Source: an unicellular cyanobacterium SU2 (GTDB lineage Bacteria; Cyanobacteriota; Cyanobacteriia; Cyanobacteriales; Microcystaceae). Taken from it: a stretch of 42,129 nt of DNA. Below, in pieces: positions 8,440 to 17,765 of this stretch (its first letter is position 1; the number at the start of each line of letters is the position of its first letter). Made by a program: the position numbers and the translations under genes. The notes below the pieces were generated by a model that was not told the origin of the DNA, did no database searches, and saw nothing but the letters and a program-made list of their open reading frames with translations. The stretch is from the NCBI GenBank assembly GCA_002110465.1, contig NEED01000072.1, positions 1 through 42,129 of the forward strand, given 5' to 3'.

Positions 8440-9231
8440 ATGAATATCTCGGTTGACCCCGATATCTTAGCCTTGGATTTTGATGGCGTTATTTGTGATG
8501 GATTGTTGGAATATTTTCAAACAACTAAACGCACTTATCTGAAGATTTGGAATGATGATTCCTCTCATGTTCTTGATAAGTTTGCAGATAGTTTTTATCG
8601 ATTACGTCCTGTGATTGAAACAGGATGGGAAATGCCTGTTTTATTAAGAGCTTTAGTGCTAGATTTTGATGAGAATCAGATTGAAAATAATTGGTCATCC
8701 TTTTGTCAAAAAATTTTAGAAGAAGATAACTTAAATAAACAAGATCTTATGATGCAACTCGATGGAGTTAGAGACCATTGGATTAATTCTGATTTAGAAG
8801 GCTGGTTGCAATTACATCGATTTTATCCTGGGGTAATTGAAAAAATAGGTCAAATTCTTAACTCTTCTACTTCTTTATATATTGTTACTACCAAAGAAGG
8901 TCGGTTTGTTCAACAATTATTAAAACAGCAGGGAGTAGAATTACCTAAAGAAAATATTTTAGGCAAAGAAGTTAAACAACCAAAATCTGAAACCTTGCGT
9001 CAATTAATTCAAAAAAATTCTCTATTTCCTGAGCAATTATGGTTTGTAGAAGACTTGTTAAAAAGCTTACAGAAAGTTCAGCAACAAGAGGATTTGAAAG
9101 CGGTTAAATTGTTTTTGGCTGACTGGGGATATAATACGGAAACAAGTCATAGTTTAGTTGAAACTAATCCAGATATTCAGTTACTTTCCTTGGAAAGGTT
9201 TAATAATAATTATTCCTCTTGGCTTAGCTAA
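8440..9231 (+). CDS. HAD-superfamily hydrolase, 263 aa
   Basis: Haloacid-dehalogenase-type phosphatase, related in layout to phosphoglycolate phosphatases. Motif I is D13-F-D15-G-V (nucleophile and acid/base), motif II is the Thr of I-V-T-T-K near residues 147-151, and motif III Lys lies in the K-Q-P-K-S segment near 184-189. Motif IV F-V-E-D-L-L-K-S-L near 207-215 has E-D where many members have G-D. A large helical cap occupies residues 20-130. The substrate cannot be told. It is followed by a dispersed palindrome (9281-9350). Confidence 0.88.
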   Translation: MNISVDPDILALDFDGVICDGLLEYFQTTKRTYLKIWNDDSSHVLDKFADSFYRLRPVIETGWEMPVLLRALVLDFDENQIENNWSSFCQKILEEDNLNKQDLMMQLDGVRDHWINSDLEGWLQLHRFYPGVIEKIGQILNSSTSLYIVTTKEGRFVQQLLKQQGVELPKENILGKEVKQPKSETLRQLIQKNSLFPEQLWFVEDLLKSLQKVQQQEDLKAVKLFLADWGYNTETSHSLVETNPDIQLLSLERFNNNYSSWLS

Positions 9232-9280
9232 TTAGGCTCGATATAAGTATTATGAAAAACTATTTATGTATTTTTTAAAA

Positions 9281-9350
9281 GTTCGTAGTGAGAGCTTTAG
9301 CCCTTCTTATTCAACCAGGATTTCTAAGCCCTAAAGGGTTTACTACAAAC
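9281..9350. repeat. Dispersed palindromic repeat, copy B
   Basis: GTTCGTAGT (9281-9289) and ACTACAAAC (9342-9350) are terminal inverted repeats with one mismatch. Inside are GAGCTTTAGCCC and AAGCCCTAAAGGGTTT. Same family as copies A and C. It lies after the HAD stop and just before the RibD-C gene. Confidence 0.7.
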
Positions 9351-9369
9351 CTAAAATGAATGAATAGTA

Positions 9370-10062
9370 ATGATTCAAAAACGATTCCAAACTACGGTTA
9401 TTTTAGCCATGACAGCCGATGGCAAAATTGCAGATTTCCAACGAACCCCTTCACGATTTGGTTCTCAGGCGGATAAAGCCCATTTAGAGGAGCAAATTTC
9501 CTTAGTAGATGGGGTTCTCTTCGGGGCAGGAACTTTAAGGGCTTATGGAACAACTTTACCGATTAGCAACCCTAAATTATTAGAAGCTAGAAAACAAAAA
9601 AAACAACCCCTACAACCAATACAAATAGTAGTATCTGGATCGGGTGAGATAGATCCTAATTTTCGTTTTTTTTCTCAATCAATTCCTCGTTGGTTAATCA
9701 CAACAACAGCCGGGGCTAATACCTGGAATAAACAATCTCATCAGGGATTTGACAAGTTAATTATCACTGATGTTAATCAACCGTTAACGATTGATTGGGA
9801 CAAAGCCTTTGAAAAATTATATCAATTCGGGCTAAGAAAATTGGCTATTCTAGGAGGAGGAACCCTAGTTGCGTCACTTTTAGAAGCGAATTTAATTGAT
9901 GAATTGTGGTTAACTATCTGTCCTTTTATTCTTGGTGGGGTCACATCTCCTACCCCGGTTGAAGGAACAGGATTTATGTCCCATCAAGGAAAACCCTTAG
10001 AATTATTGACAGTCAAACACATTGAACAGGAAATTTTTTTACATTATCGGCTGCATTCTTAA
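9370..10062 (+). CDS. RibD C-terminal (dihydrofolate-reductase-fold) reductase, 230 aa
   Basis: Stand-alone member of the RibD-C family, NAD(P)H-dependent reductases that in riboflavin synthesis reduce the ribosyl-aminopyrimidine. The N-terminal strand with M-T-A-D-G-K-I-A-D (residues 13-21), the G-V-L-F-G-A-G-T-L-R cofactor segment (about 50-59) and the glycine loop I-L-G-G-G-T-L-V-A-S-L-L (about 158-169) are family hallmarks. The deaminase domain of bifunctional RibD is absent, so it is either the separate reductase or a relative with another pterin/flavin-like substrate. The ATG at 9370 is chosen as first in frame. Confidence 0.85.
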   Translation: MIQKRFQTTVILAMTADGKIADFQRTPSRFGSQADKAHLEEQISLVDGVLFGAGTLRAYGTTLPISNPKLLEARKQKKQPLQPIQIVVSGSGEIDPNFRFFSQSIPRWLITTTAGANTWNKQSHQGFDKLIITDVNQPLTIDWDKAFEKLYQFGLRKLAILGGGTLVASLLEANLIDELWLTICPFILGGVTSPTPVEGTGFMSHQGKPLELLTVKHIEQEIFLHYRLHS

Positions 10063-10116
10063 AAAATATTTATTACCCTATAAAAGACAAACTCTTTTCT
10101 CTTCACGCGATCGCCC

Positions 10117-11310
10117 ATGGTTGAACAAATAAAACCCCAATATTCCATCGCCTGGATCGAAAAAATCGCTGAAATTCCGAAACCTGTCTGGGATGAACTT
10201 GCTCAACCCCTAAAAACACCCTTTTTAGAATGGGAATGGCTCAATAATATCGAAACATCGAGAAGTGTTACCCCACGGACTGGATGGCAACCGAGTCATT
10301 TAACCGTATGGCGAGATAAACAACTGATTGCAGCAGCCCCCCTTTATATTAAAGGTCATAGTTATGGAGAATTTGTCTTTGACCATCAATGGGCAGATTT
10401 ATCCCATCGTTTGGGCATTCCTTATTATCCCAAATTGTTAGGAATGACTCCTTTTACTCCTGCGGTAGGATATCGTTTTTTAATTGCACCAGGAGAAGAT
10501 GAAGCAGAAATTACCCAACTAATGGTAGCCGCTATTGATCATTTTTGCGATCGCAATAAACTATCGGGTTGTCATTTCTTATTCGTTGATCCCGACTGGC
10601 AACAATTGATGGAAAATAATGGGTTTAGTCGTTGGCTTCATCATAGTTACATTTGGTCGAATAAAGGATTTAATAGTTTTGATGATTATTTAGCAGTTTT
10701 TAATGCTAATCAACGCCGTAATATTAAGCGAGAGCGCAAGGCAGTCACTAAGGCCGGACTAGAAGTAAAAACCTTTATAGGGGATGAAATTCCCCATCAT
10801 TTATTCCCTTTGATTTATAAATTTTATAGCAGCACTTGTGAGAAATTTTATTGGGGAAGTAAGTATTTAACTCGTAAGTTTTTTGAACAGCTTTATCCTC
10901 ATTATCGTCATCGAGTTGTTTTGGTAGCTGCTTATTCAGAAGATAATGATAAAAGTCCCGTGGGAATGTCTTTTTGCTTACGCAAAGGTGACAATTTATA
11001 TGGGCGTTATTGGGGCTGTTTTGAAGAATATGACTGCCTTCATTTTGAAGCTTGTTACTATCAACCCATTCAATGGGCAATTGAACAAGGAATATCTATG
11101 TTTGACCCAGGGGCAGGAGGAAGACATAAGCGACGCAGAGGTTTTCCGGCAACTCCTAACCACAGTTTACATCGCTTTTATGATCAAAAAATGAGTCAGA
11201 TTCTTCGGCATTATATTGGGGAAGTCAATGAGATGGAACAGCAAGAAATTGATGCCATTAACCAAGATTTACCTTTTAGTAAGCAGGAGATTCAATTTAC
11301 TGATTACTGA
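10117..11310 (+). CDS. FemAB-like/DUF482 (PF04339) acyltransferase-fold protein, 397 aa
   Basis: Member of the family annotated as peptidogalycan/peptidoglycan biosynthesis protein (FemAB_like, GNAT fold); its real reaction is unproven. Family marks are the N-R-R-N-I-K-R-E-R segment near residues 200-208, the N-L-Y-G-R-Y-W-G-C region near 290-300, and the highly conserved C-terminal block around F-D-P-G-A-G-G-R-H-K-R-R-R-G-F (about 331-345). No signal peptide. The length is normal for the family. The start ATG lies right after a HIP1 octamer (GCGATCGC), with no good Shine-Dalgarno. Probably its own transcript. Confidence 0.85.
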   Translation: MVEQIKPQYSIAWIEKIAEIPKPVWDELAQPLKTPFLEWEWLNNIETSRSVTPRTGWQPSHLTVWRDKQLIAAAPLYIKGHSYGEFVFDHQWADLSHRLGIPYYPKLLGMTPFTPAVGYRFLIAPGEDEAEITQLMVAAIDHFCDRNKLSGCHFLFVDPDWQQLMENNGFSRWLHHSYIWSNKGFNSFDDYLAVFNANQRRNIKRERKAVTKAGLEVKTFIGDEIPHHLFPLIYKFYSSTCEKFYWGSKYLTRKFFEQLYPHYRHRVVLVAAYSEDNDKSPVGMSFCLRKGDNLYGRYWGCFEEYDCLHFEACYYQPIQWAIEQGISMFDPGAGGRHKRRRGFPATPNHSLHRFYDQKMSQILRHYIGEVNEMEQQEIDAINQDLPFSKQEIQFTDY

Positions 11311-11381
11311 TTGCTATATATCTTAGTCGCGGAAATAAGGGATTAATTCGGGAAGTTTTCGGTAAGAAAAATCAGTGATTT

Positions 11382-11409
11382 TTGATACAAAATATGAAAA
11401 TCTGATAAT
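11382..11409 (+). promoter_or_regulatory. Putative promoter for the 91-aa HTH-like gene
   Basis: TTGATA (11382-11387), a 16-base spacer, then GATAAT (11404-11409), 110 bases upstream of the ATG. A preceding AAAAATCA-G-TGATTTTT palindrome (about 11367-11383) overlaps the -35. Sequence match only. Confidence 0.35.
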
Positions 11410-11518
11410 TAAAGAAAAACTCGCTATGATGAGGAATAGTAAGATTTATCCAATCTTATGTACCTAAATCACCATTTGTTTAGATCAAGATCACACAAGA
11501 TTTGTAATTCATACCATT

Positions 11519-11794
11519 ATGATTGAATCATCTGTCAATACCCTCGACGAAATACAGTTAACTCGCGAAGAAAGAGTTGTTGAAATTCAGAACCTAATAG
11601 AAACCCTTCGTATTGCTGATGAAATCTCCAGTAGAGGATATTTAATTACTAGCTCAGAATTGGCTGATTTAATGGATATCAACGCTAGTGCTGTCACCAG
11701 TCGAGGTGATCATTGGTCTTGGCGCAATTGGGTTGTATCACGGGTTCGGCGAGAAGGTAATCAAATTCTCTGGCAACTTGAACGAATTGATTAG
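11519..11794 (+). CDS. Small conserved cyanobacterial protein with helix-turn-helix-like core, 91 aa
   Basis: Soluble 91-aa protein. Residues about 10-30 form an acidic helix. Then S-S-E-L-A-D-L-M-D-I-N-A-S-A-V-T-S (about 45-61) has the spacing of a helix-turn-helix recognition unit, and the C-terminal part is Trp/Arg-rich (W-S-W-R-N-W-V-V-S-R-V-R-R). It looks like a compact DNA- or RNA-binding protein and I recall similar short proteins across cyanobacteria, but no named family is claimed. Monocistronic: promoter candidate at 11382-11409, hairpin at 11923-11950 downstream. Confidence 0.7.
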   Translation: MIESSVNTLDEIQLTREERVVEIQNLIETLRIADEISSRGYLITSSELADLMDINASAVTSRGDHWSWRNWVVSRVRREGNQILWQLERID

Positions 11795-12310
11795 ATTAAG
11801 GGCAGATATTGCTCCATATTGAGGACTTGGAAGTAACCTCGCCATTCTTCATTCCCTAACGATATTTGATTTGATCCCTTCTGTAATAATTAAACAGAAT
11901 TAAGTTTTCCTCTGTTTTAGGGAGCAACGGTTTAAATAGCCGTTGCTTTCAATTATTTATTGATGGCCTTCCATTCATTATAATACAAATTGGTAACCAT
12001 TCATCATAGGCTATGGATTGTTTTTACAAGCAAAATTTAATGATTTAATGAGAGTGGGAATATCCCAAAGTTGACAATTGCTATTAACGCTAAACAACTT
12101 ATCCCAATTCTCAAAAGTGACTGGAGACTTAATTAATATTTTTCTCCCTCTGCTTCTCTCACGAACAATCTCTCTTGTTGGATAATGAGAACTGGTATTA
12201 TTTCCCCCTCTATCCCCTTGTATATGACGAAGATAATGTTTTGACAAAAATGGAATACTCTCACGGGAGTCCTTTAGCAAAAATTCAAGTAGGATTAAGG
12301 AAATTAATTA
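11795..12310. other. 516-base stretch without a clear gene; possible gene remnants
   Basis: Besides the hairpin at 11923-11950, this stretch holds a minus-strand open frame (12011-12280) that can only start at TTG. Its C-terminal half (rich in F, W, N, K) reads like protein, while its N-terminal half does not. The plus strand at 12175-12310 also has a protein-like frame, but it has no proper start or stop of its own and runs into hyuA out of frame. Decayed gene pieces are possible; no family was recognised. Confidence 0.3.
11923..11950 (+). terminator. Possible terminator hairpin after the 91-aa gene
   Basis: AGCAACGG (11923-11930) pairs with CCGTTGCT (11940-11947), extendable inward by two pairs, followed by TTTC. 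The stem is good but the T-tail is short and the hairpin is 129 bases after the stop. Confidence 0.45.
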
Positions 12311-14407
12311 ATGTTCAAAGTATTTGTAGATCGAGGTGGAACCTTTACCGATGTCATTGCCGTAACTGATGATCAAGAAATCATCAATAATATTTCAACA
12401 GATAATCAACGGTTTTGTATTTTCACACTTCCTAATCAACGATGGATTATTTTGTATAAACTTCTATCAGAAAATCCTGAAAGATATCAAGATGCAGTCA
12501 TCCAAGGTATTCGAGATATCATGGGAGTCAACAGTTACGAATTACTTGATACAAAACAATTAGAAGTAATCAAAATGGGGACAACTGTAGCAACTAATGC
12601 CTTACTTGAACGAAAGGGCGATCGCACAGTTCTCCTAATTACCAAGGGATTTAAAGATGCTCTCAGAATTGGCTATCAAAATCGTCCCAATCTTTTTGAT
12701 CTCAATATTATTTTACCTTCAATGTTATATGAATCTGTTATCGAAGTAGCGGAAAGATATGATGTCAACGGCCATGAATTGAAAGCCGTTAATACAGAAC
12801 AAGTTTGTCAAGACTTAAAACAAGTTTATGACCAGGGAATTAAAAGCTGCGCTATTGTTTTTATGCACAGTTTTCGTTATCCTGATCATGAAAATAAAGT
12901 TAGAAAAATTGCTGAAAATATTGGCTTTACTCAAGTTTCTGTTTCCCATCAAGTGAGTCCTTTAATGAAACTGGTAGCTAGAGGTGATACGACAGTTGTT
13001 GATGCTTATTTATCTCCTATTTTAAAACGTTATATTGACCAGGTTTTAAGTCAATTACCCGATGTTAGATTAATGTTTATGAAATCTGATGGAGGATTGG
13101 CTGACGCTCATGAATTCCACGGAAAAGATAGTATTTTATCAGGACCTGCGGGGGGAATTGTTGGAGCCGTTCAAACCAGTTTAAGGGCAGGTTTTAAGGA
13201 GATAATTACCTTTGATATGGGGGGAACTTCTACCGATGTTGCTCACTTTAATGGGGAGTATGAAAGACAGATTGATAATGAAATTGCAGGGACAAGAATT
13301 CGGGTTCCTATGTTAAGTATTCATACTGTCGCTGCAGGTGGTGGGTCAATCTTGTTTTTTGATGGGTTTAGTTTTCGCGTAGGTCCCGAATCTGCTGGTG
13401 CAAACCCAGGTCCTGCTTGTTATCGTCGCGGTGGACCTTTAACAGTAACCGATGCTAATGTGATGGTAGGAAAAATTCGCCCTAGTTATTTTCCTGCTAT
13501 CTTTGGAAACCAAGAAAATTTACCGTTAGATCAAGAAATTGTTAATCAAAAGTTTACTCAATTAGCCCAAGACGTTTCTAGGGTTACGGGGAATTTAACG
13601 ACTCCTGAAAAAGTGGCTGATGGCTTTATTTTAATTGCTGTTCAAAATATGGCTAATGCGATCAAAAAAGTCTCCTTGCAAAAAGGCTATGATGTGACTC
13701 AATATGCTTTAACTAGCTTTGGCGGTGCAGGGGGTCAAGTATGCTGTTTAATTGCCGATATTTTAGGAATTAAAACGATTTTTCTCCATCCCTATGCTGG
13801 AGTTTTAAGTGCTTATGGAATGGGATTAGCTGATATTTGCGTTATCCAAGAAAAAGCCATTGAACAGTTGTTAACTCAAGATTTGATACCCCAGTTAGAT
13901 GATTCAATTATCGAGTTAGAAACTCAAGGTAAACATAAACTTAATTCTAATGGTTCAGGGTTACAAGAGAAGGTTAATAAAAAAGTGAATTTAAAATATC
14001 AAGGGACAGATTCAACGTTATTAATTGACTTTGCAGATGATCCAGAAACTATGATTAAAGCATTTGAAACAGAACATCGATCGCGCTACGGTTTTATTCA
14101 ATCGAATAAATCTTTAATTGTAGAATCAATTTCTGTTGAAGTTATTCAACAAATGGAAACCCCTGAAGAAGCTTTAATCAGTCGTAATCGTCCCCTCAAT
14201 GAGCCTCCTAAACCCTTAGAAACTGTGCCAATTTTTACTCATGATAGTTGGCAAAATACTCCTATTTATCAACGGGAAGATTTACAACCTCAAGACAAGA
14301 TTGAAGGACCGGCTATTATTGTCGAAAAAATTAGTACCATTATCGTTGAACCTAACTGGAATGCAACGTTAACTAAATATAATCATTTAATTTTGCAACG
14401 GAGTTAA
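12311..14407 (+). CDS. HyuA-type hydantoinase/5-oxoprolinase subunit A, 698 aa, without its B partner
   Basis: ATP-dependent amidohydrolase A subunit (hydantoinase A/oxoprolinase family), which cleaves 5-oxoproline or hydantoin-type rings together with a HyuB subunit. The actin-like ATPase motif R8-G-G-T-F-T-D14 opens the protein; A-R-G-D-T-T-V-V-D-A-Y is near 230, F-D-M-G-G-T-S-T-D-V near 301, and the C-terminal G-P-A-I-I-V-E motif near 670. Residues about 20-44 look like an insertion compared with the compact bacterial N-terminus (K-L-L-S-E-N-P resumes at 48). Length is right for a complete A subunit; many cyanobacteria fuse A and B into about 1,200 aa. No hyuB follows: the next gene is convergent aspS. 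AAGGAA precedes the ATG. Confidence 0.87.
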   Translation: MFKVFVDRGGTFTDVIAVTDDQEIINNISTDNQRFCIFTLPNQRWIILYKLLSENPERYQDAVIQGIRDIMGVNSYELLDTKQLEVIKMGTTVATNALLERKGDRTVLLITKGFKDALRIGYQNRPNLFDLNIILPSMLYESVIEVAERYDVNGHELKAVNTEQVCQDLKQVYDQGIKSCAIVFMHSFRYPDHENKVRKIAENIGFTQVSVSHQVSPLMKLVARGDTTVVDAYLSPILKRYIDQVLSQLPDVRLMFMKSDGGLADAHEFHGKDSILSGPAGGIVGAVQTSLRAGFKEIITFDMGGTSTDVAHFNGEYERQIDNEIAGTRIRVPMLSIHTVAAGGGSILFFDGFSFRVGPESAGANPGPACYRRGGPLTVTDANVMVGKIRPSYFPAIFGNQENLPLDQEIVNQKFTQLAQDVSRVTGNLTTPEKVADGFILIAVQNMANAIKKVSLQKGYDVTQYALTSFGGAGGQVCCLIADILGIKTIFLHPYAGVLSAYGMGLADICVIQEKAIEQLLTQDLIPQLDDSIIELETQGKHKLNSNGSGLQEKVNKKVNLKYQGTDSTLLIDFADDPETMIKAFETEHRSRYGFIQSNKSLIVESISVEVIQQMETPEEALISRNRPLNEPPKPLETVPIFTHDSWQNTPIYQREDLQPQDKIEGPAIIVEKISTIIVEPNWNATLTKYNHLILQRS

Positions 14408-14413
14408 TTAATA

Positions 14414-14487
14414 AAAGTTCGTAGTTGGGGCTTTAGCCCTCCCCCATGGAAAAGCCTTTTTACTCTAAAGAGTTCACTACCAACTTT
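14414..14487. repeat. Dispersed palindromic repeat, copy C (probable bidirectional terminator)
   Basis: AAAGTTCGTAGT (14414-14425) and ACTACCAACTTT (14476-14487) are terminal inverted repeats with one mismatch; inside are GGGGCTTTAGCCC and CTCTAAAGAG. T-runs flank it on both strands (CAACTTTTTG plus, AACTTTTATT minus). It lies between the convergent hyuA and aspS stops, the place for a shared terminator. Confidence 0.7.
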
Positions 14488-14529
14488 TTGACAAAATTGA
14501 AATCCATGAGTTCTTGAATTTCTTTGTAA

Positions 14530-16326
14530 TTATTCAGATTTAGATTTAGGTTTATAGGTTGATTTAACCTGCAATTCCTTTAACTGTTGTTCATCAACGT
14601 TAGCGGGGGCTTCTGTGAGTAAACAACTTGCTTGTTGCGTCTTCGGAAAGGCGATCACATCTCGTATCGAATCTTCTCCTGCTAACAGCATAACCAACCG
14701 ATCTAACCCATAGGCAATACCACCATGAGGGGGAGTGCCATATTCAAAAGCTTCTAATAAAAATCCAAATTTATTATAGGCTTCCTCCATCGATAAGCCA
14801 ATAGTTTCAAAGACTTTTTCTTGAACTTCTTTCTGATAAATCCTGAGACTTCCGCCCCCAATTTCAATCCCATTAAACACAATGTCATACGCTTGCGCTC
14901 TAGCGGTTTTTAGATCATCTAAATCTTCTGGGTTGGGTGCAGTAAAGGGGTGATGTAAAGCCTCTAAACGCTTCTCATCTGCATTCCATTCAAACATAGG
15001 AAATTCAGTGATCCAAAGTAGATTAACCTGATCAGAATCTATTAATCCCAATTGCTCCCCAATGACTAACCGTAACCGAGACAAAGATTTATTAACGGTA
15101 TCCGTATCTCCCGCACCAAATAATAATAAATCTCCTGGTTTTGCTCCTGTTCTAGCTAACAACTCGGCTTTTTGTTCTTGATTTAAGTTATCTTTAATTG
15201 CCCCAATAGTATCGAGTTTATTGTTATCCTTAACCCGAATGTAGGCAATTCCTTTTGCGCCGGCTTCAGTCGCTTCTTTAAATAAATCTCCCCCTGGTTT
15301 AATCCGTACATTTGAGATAGCTTCATTGCCCCCAGGAATCGGCAAAACTTTTACTTTTCCGCCACTTTTCACCGCTCCAGAAAACACTTTGAAGCCGCTA
15401 TCTTTAACAATATCTGAAACATCAACTAAGGTTAAATCAAAACGAGTATCAGGGCGATCTGTCCCATACTTTTCCATGGCTTCTGCATAGGTTAAACGGG
15501 GAAAGGGACGAGGTATTTCAAGATTTTTGATAGTTTTGAAGATATAGCACACTAACCCTTCATTAAGAGCTAAAATCTCGTTTTCAGACATGAAACTCAT
15601 TTCCATGTCTAGTTGAGTAAATTCTGGTTGTCTATCAGCCCGTAAGTCTTCATCGCGGAAACAACGAGCAATTTGATAATAGCGATCGCATCCCGATACC
15701 ATCAATAATTGCTTAAATAATTGAGGAGACTGGGGTAACGCATACCATTGACCTGGGTTAACACGGGAGGGAACTAAATAATCCCTGGCACCTTCTGGAG
15801 TGGAACGGGTGAGAATAGGCGTTTCTATCTCCATAAATTGCTGTTGATCTTCGAGATAACGACGCATTGCTTTAACGACAGCGTGGCGTAATTGTAAGTT
15901 TTTGGCCATGCGATCGCGTCTTAAGTCTAAATAACGATACTTGAGACGGACATCTTCTCGGACTAATTCTGCTTCTAAACTCGATATGACAAAGGGAAGT
16001 TGCTTGTTAACTCCATTGAGTAATTCGATGGTATCGGCGTATATTTCCACTTCTCCGGTGGGTAATTTAGGGTTGAGAGACTCTGGAGGACGCTGACTCA
16101 CACGACCTACTATTTTAACCACGTATTCATTGCGTAGGTTTTCTGCATCTGGGTAGGAGTCGGGGGTTCGTTGGGGGTCACTGACGATCTGGACTATTCC
16201 TGTGCGATCGCGTAAGTCAATAAAAATCACCCCTCCATGATCTCGTCGGCGATCAACCCAACCAAATAGGGTAACAGTTTGATCAATATCAGTTGCTCGG
16301 AGGTCGCCGCAATAATGAGTTCGCAT
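14530..16326 (-). CDS. aspS: Aspartyl-tRNA synthetase AspS, 598 aa
   Basis: Class II synthetase that charges tRNA-Asp (or Asp/Asn non-discriminatingly where no AsnRS exists). From the chosen ATG the protein begins [10 protein letters not shown], the usual bacterial start, then an OB-fold anticodon-binding domain ([11 protein letters not shown] near 22-32). The catalytic core has motif 2 [16 protein letters not shown] and C-terminal motif 3 G-L-D-R, with the bacterial GAD insertion between. The frame extends 21 codons upstream to a TTG at 16389, and an ATG at 16353 is also possible; the 16326 start matches family length best. Convergent with hyuA, separated by repeat copy C. Confidence 0.96.
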   Translation of the reverse strand: MRTHYCGDLRATDIDQTVTLFGWVDRRRDHGGVIFIDLRDRTGIVQIVSDPQRTPDSYPDAENLRNEYVVKIVGRVSQRPPESLNPKLPTGEVEIYADTIELLNGVNKQLPFVISSLEAELVREDVRLKYRYLDLRRDRMAKNLQLRHAVVKAMRRYLEDQQQFMEIETPILTRSTPEGARDYLVPSRVNPGQWYALPQSPQLFKQLLMVSGCDRYYQIARCFRDEDLRADRQPEFTQLDMEMSFMSENEILALNEGLVCYIFKTIKNLEIPRPFPRLTYAEAMEKYGTDRPDTRFDLTLVDVSDIVKDSGFKVFSGAVKSGGKVKVLPIPGGNEAISNVRIKPGGDLFKEATEAGAKGIAYIRVKDNNKLDTIGAIKDNLNQEQKAELLARTGAKPGDLLLFGAGDTDTVNKSLSRLRLVIGEQLGLIDSDQVNLLWITEFPMFEWNADEKRLEALHHPFTAPNPEDLDDLKTARAQAYDIVFNGIEIGGGSLRIYQKEVQEKVFETIGLSMEEAYNKFGFLLEAFEYGTPPHGGIAYGLDRLVMLLAGEDSIRDVIAFPKTQQASCLLTEAPANVDEQQLKELQVKSTYKPKSKSE

Positions 16327-16549
16327 CGGAATTAATCGTAGTTTTGTCGTCATATGAAGGGTTGCGTACTCTGTGTTTAGCTTGGCCAATCATGAGACGC
16401 ATTGCCCATTATCACTCATTTAGCTTATCCTGCGTGTCTTTTTTTAGATCGAGTTAAGATTTTCTTACAGGGTAGGGGCTTACGAGAAATATCATTAAAT
16501 TTTTGAATAAGTTCAACTATTTTCCCTAATTTAGTTTTAATTAAAATCC

Positions 16550-17014
16550 TTAGCCATTCCAATCTTGATCCGTATCACATAAAAACCGATTGTCAATTAA
16601 TTGTTCAAAAGCATAGGGTAAAGTGTCAGGAAAAGTTCGTAACGGTAATTCGGTTTCTCGTAATGCTAAATCAATTCCTGCTTCATAGCCGTCAATTATG
16701 GCATCTTCTAGACGAGATTTTAAACTGGGGTTATGGCGTAGATGCCGTTGAATTGCTCTTCGTTGTTCTCGAATAGTAAGGAACCAACTTCGTGAGCGTT
16801 TTTCTGGCTTATATTCCCATTTTAATAAATGACCGATCAGCACGGATAAACGACTGACTAATTCTCGATATTCCTGTCTTCCCAAGCTTTGAATTTCCTC
16901 TTGAAGGTGCCTCCAGTCTAAGTCTAATATTTTCTTTTCTTCGAGGGCTTTAGCTTGTTGTTGAGTCCAACCATAAAAGTCACTATCGTATAAAGAATAA
17001 CTATTCATAATCAT
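16550..17014 (-). CDS. DUF29 family protein, 154 aa
   Basis: Cyanobacteria-rich family of unknown function. Diagnostic features are the N-terminal L-Y-D-S-D-F-Y-G-W-T-Q-Q-Q-A (about 8-21), D-W-x-x-L-x-E-E-I-x-S-L-G (about 33-45) and the H-L-L-K-W-E-Y-K-P-E-K-R-S-R-S-W block (about 62-77), the most conserved part of DUF29. The protein is helical with no membrane segment. The start may be Met1 or Met3 (17008). Many cyanobacteria carry several copies, often near mobile DNA; here the neighbour is a recombinase-like relic. Confidence 0.87.
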   Translation of the reverse strand: MIMNSYSLYDSDFYGWTQQQAKALEEKKILDLDWRHLQEEIQSLGRQEYRELVSRLSVLIGHLLKWEYKPEKRSRSWFLTIREQRRAIQRHLRHNPSLKSRLEDAIIDGYEAGIDLALRETELPLRTFPDTLPYAFEQLIDNRFLCDTDQDWNG

Positions 17015-17066
17015 ATTCCCGTCCCTGTTACTGTTAATTTAAGTTGATCAATTAAATTGACAACAA

Positions 17067-17465
17067 TTAACGAAGAACAAATAAATAGACCTCTGGGAGA
17101 TTAATTTGAGCAGCTATTAAGTTAAGAACCCGAAAAACTGTCCAACTTTTCAAGGGGTGTCCATGGGAATCAGAAAAAAGAAACCCTGATTTTTCTCTAT
17201 TAATTCCATTCATATAAATCGTTAAATAAGGTCTTAGCAAAGGAGTAATAGGAACTAACTTATAAGATTTAGATTCTGTTTGACTAATCTGTATTTGATT
17301 GGGGTAAATATCACTTGTTTTTAGGGAGATAATGTCACTAATTTTTGATGACGTGAAATAGGCGATCGCTACCATGGTTCTGTAGGGAAGAGGCAAAGTC
17401 GCCAGATATTCTCTCAACAGGGACTCTTGAGTTGTGTTACTCAAAGGAGAATTAGACTGATACAT
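17067..17465 (-). CDS. Truncated tyrosine-recombinase-like protein lacking catalytic residues, 132 aa
   Basis: Resembles the N-terminal part of the XerC/XerD-type catalytic domain: a helix, then S-S-K-I-S-D-I-I-S-L-K-T-S-D-I where active enzymes have G-x-R-I-S-E-L-L-x-L-x-W-x-D-I, a beta-hairpin, K-L-V-P-I-T-P-L-L-R-P-Y-L, and L-F-S-D-x-x-G-x-P-L. The first catalytic Arg is Lys here, and the protein stops before the H-x-x-R box and Tyr nucleophile. It is therefore not a recombinase; either decay or a repurposed DNA-binding fold. The SAM-like N-terminal arm-binding domain is also missing. Minus strand, 52 bases downstream of it lies the DUF29 gene. Confidence 0.5.
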   Translation of the reverse strand: MYQSNSPLSNTTQESLLREYLATLPLPYRTMVAIAYFTSSKISDIISLKTSDIYPNQIQISQTESKSYKLVPITPLLRPYLTIYMNGINREKSGFLFSDSHGHPLKSWTVFRVLNLIAAQINLPEVYLFVLR

Positions 17466-17765
17466 TTGTTTTAAATTGATGGGAGTGGTTGAGACCGGAG
17501 AAAAAATATAAAGAAAAACTTAATATATAAATGCTAACAAATTCTTTTAGAGTAAAGTAGGAAAATTGTATTTAAAAAGACAACCTAGAGTTAGTTAAGG
17601 TATTGCATTACTTGTGCTGAAAAGTGCTAACATTAGAGCAATGAGAGTTTGAGTATCGGTTTTGAGTTTGTTATTAGCATTGACTGGTTTTTCCCGTTTT
17701 GTCTTGGCAAGATGCTCTCCGAGATCTAAATCTCTACACACATTCACTATCAATGGAGACAATCT
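17466..17765. other. Divergent intergenic region / long leader of the RRM gene
   Basis: 300 bases without an open frame. The RRM gene must have a leader of up to about 150 bases here; long leaders are known for cold-induced cyanobacterial RNA-binding protein genes, but no specific element was identified and no promoter with proper spacing is claimed. Confidence 0.35.

Noticed and set aside
12175-12369. Plus-strand frame with protein-like residues running into hyuA
   Set aside because: Its end is out of frame inside hyuA, the beginning lacks a ribosome-binding site, and no family was recognised; kept only as a possible remnant in the region note.
16327-16389. 21-codon N-terminal extension of aspS
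   Set aside because: It starts at TTG, and the family start M-R-T-H-Y-C-G is inside; 598 aa matches usual length.
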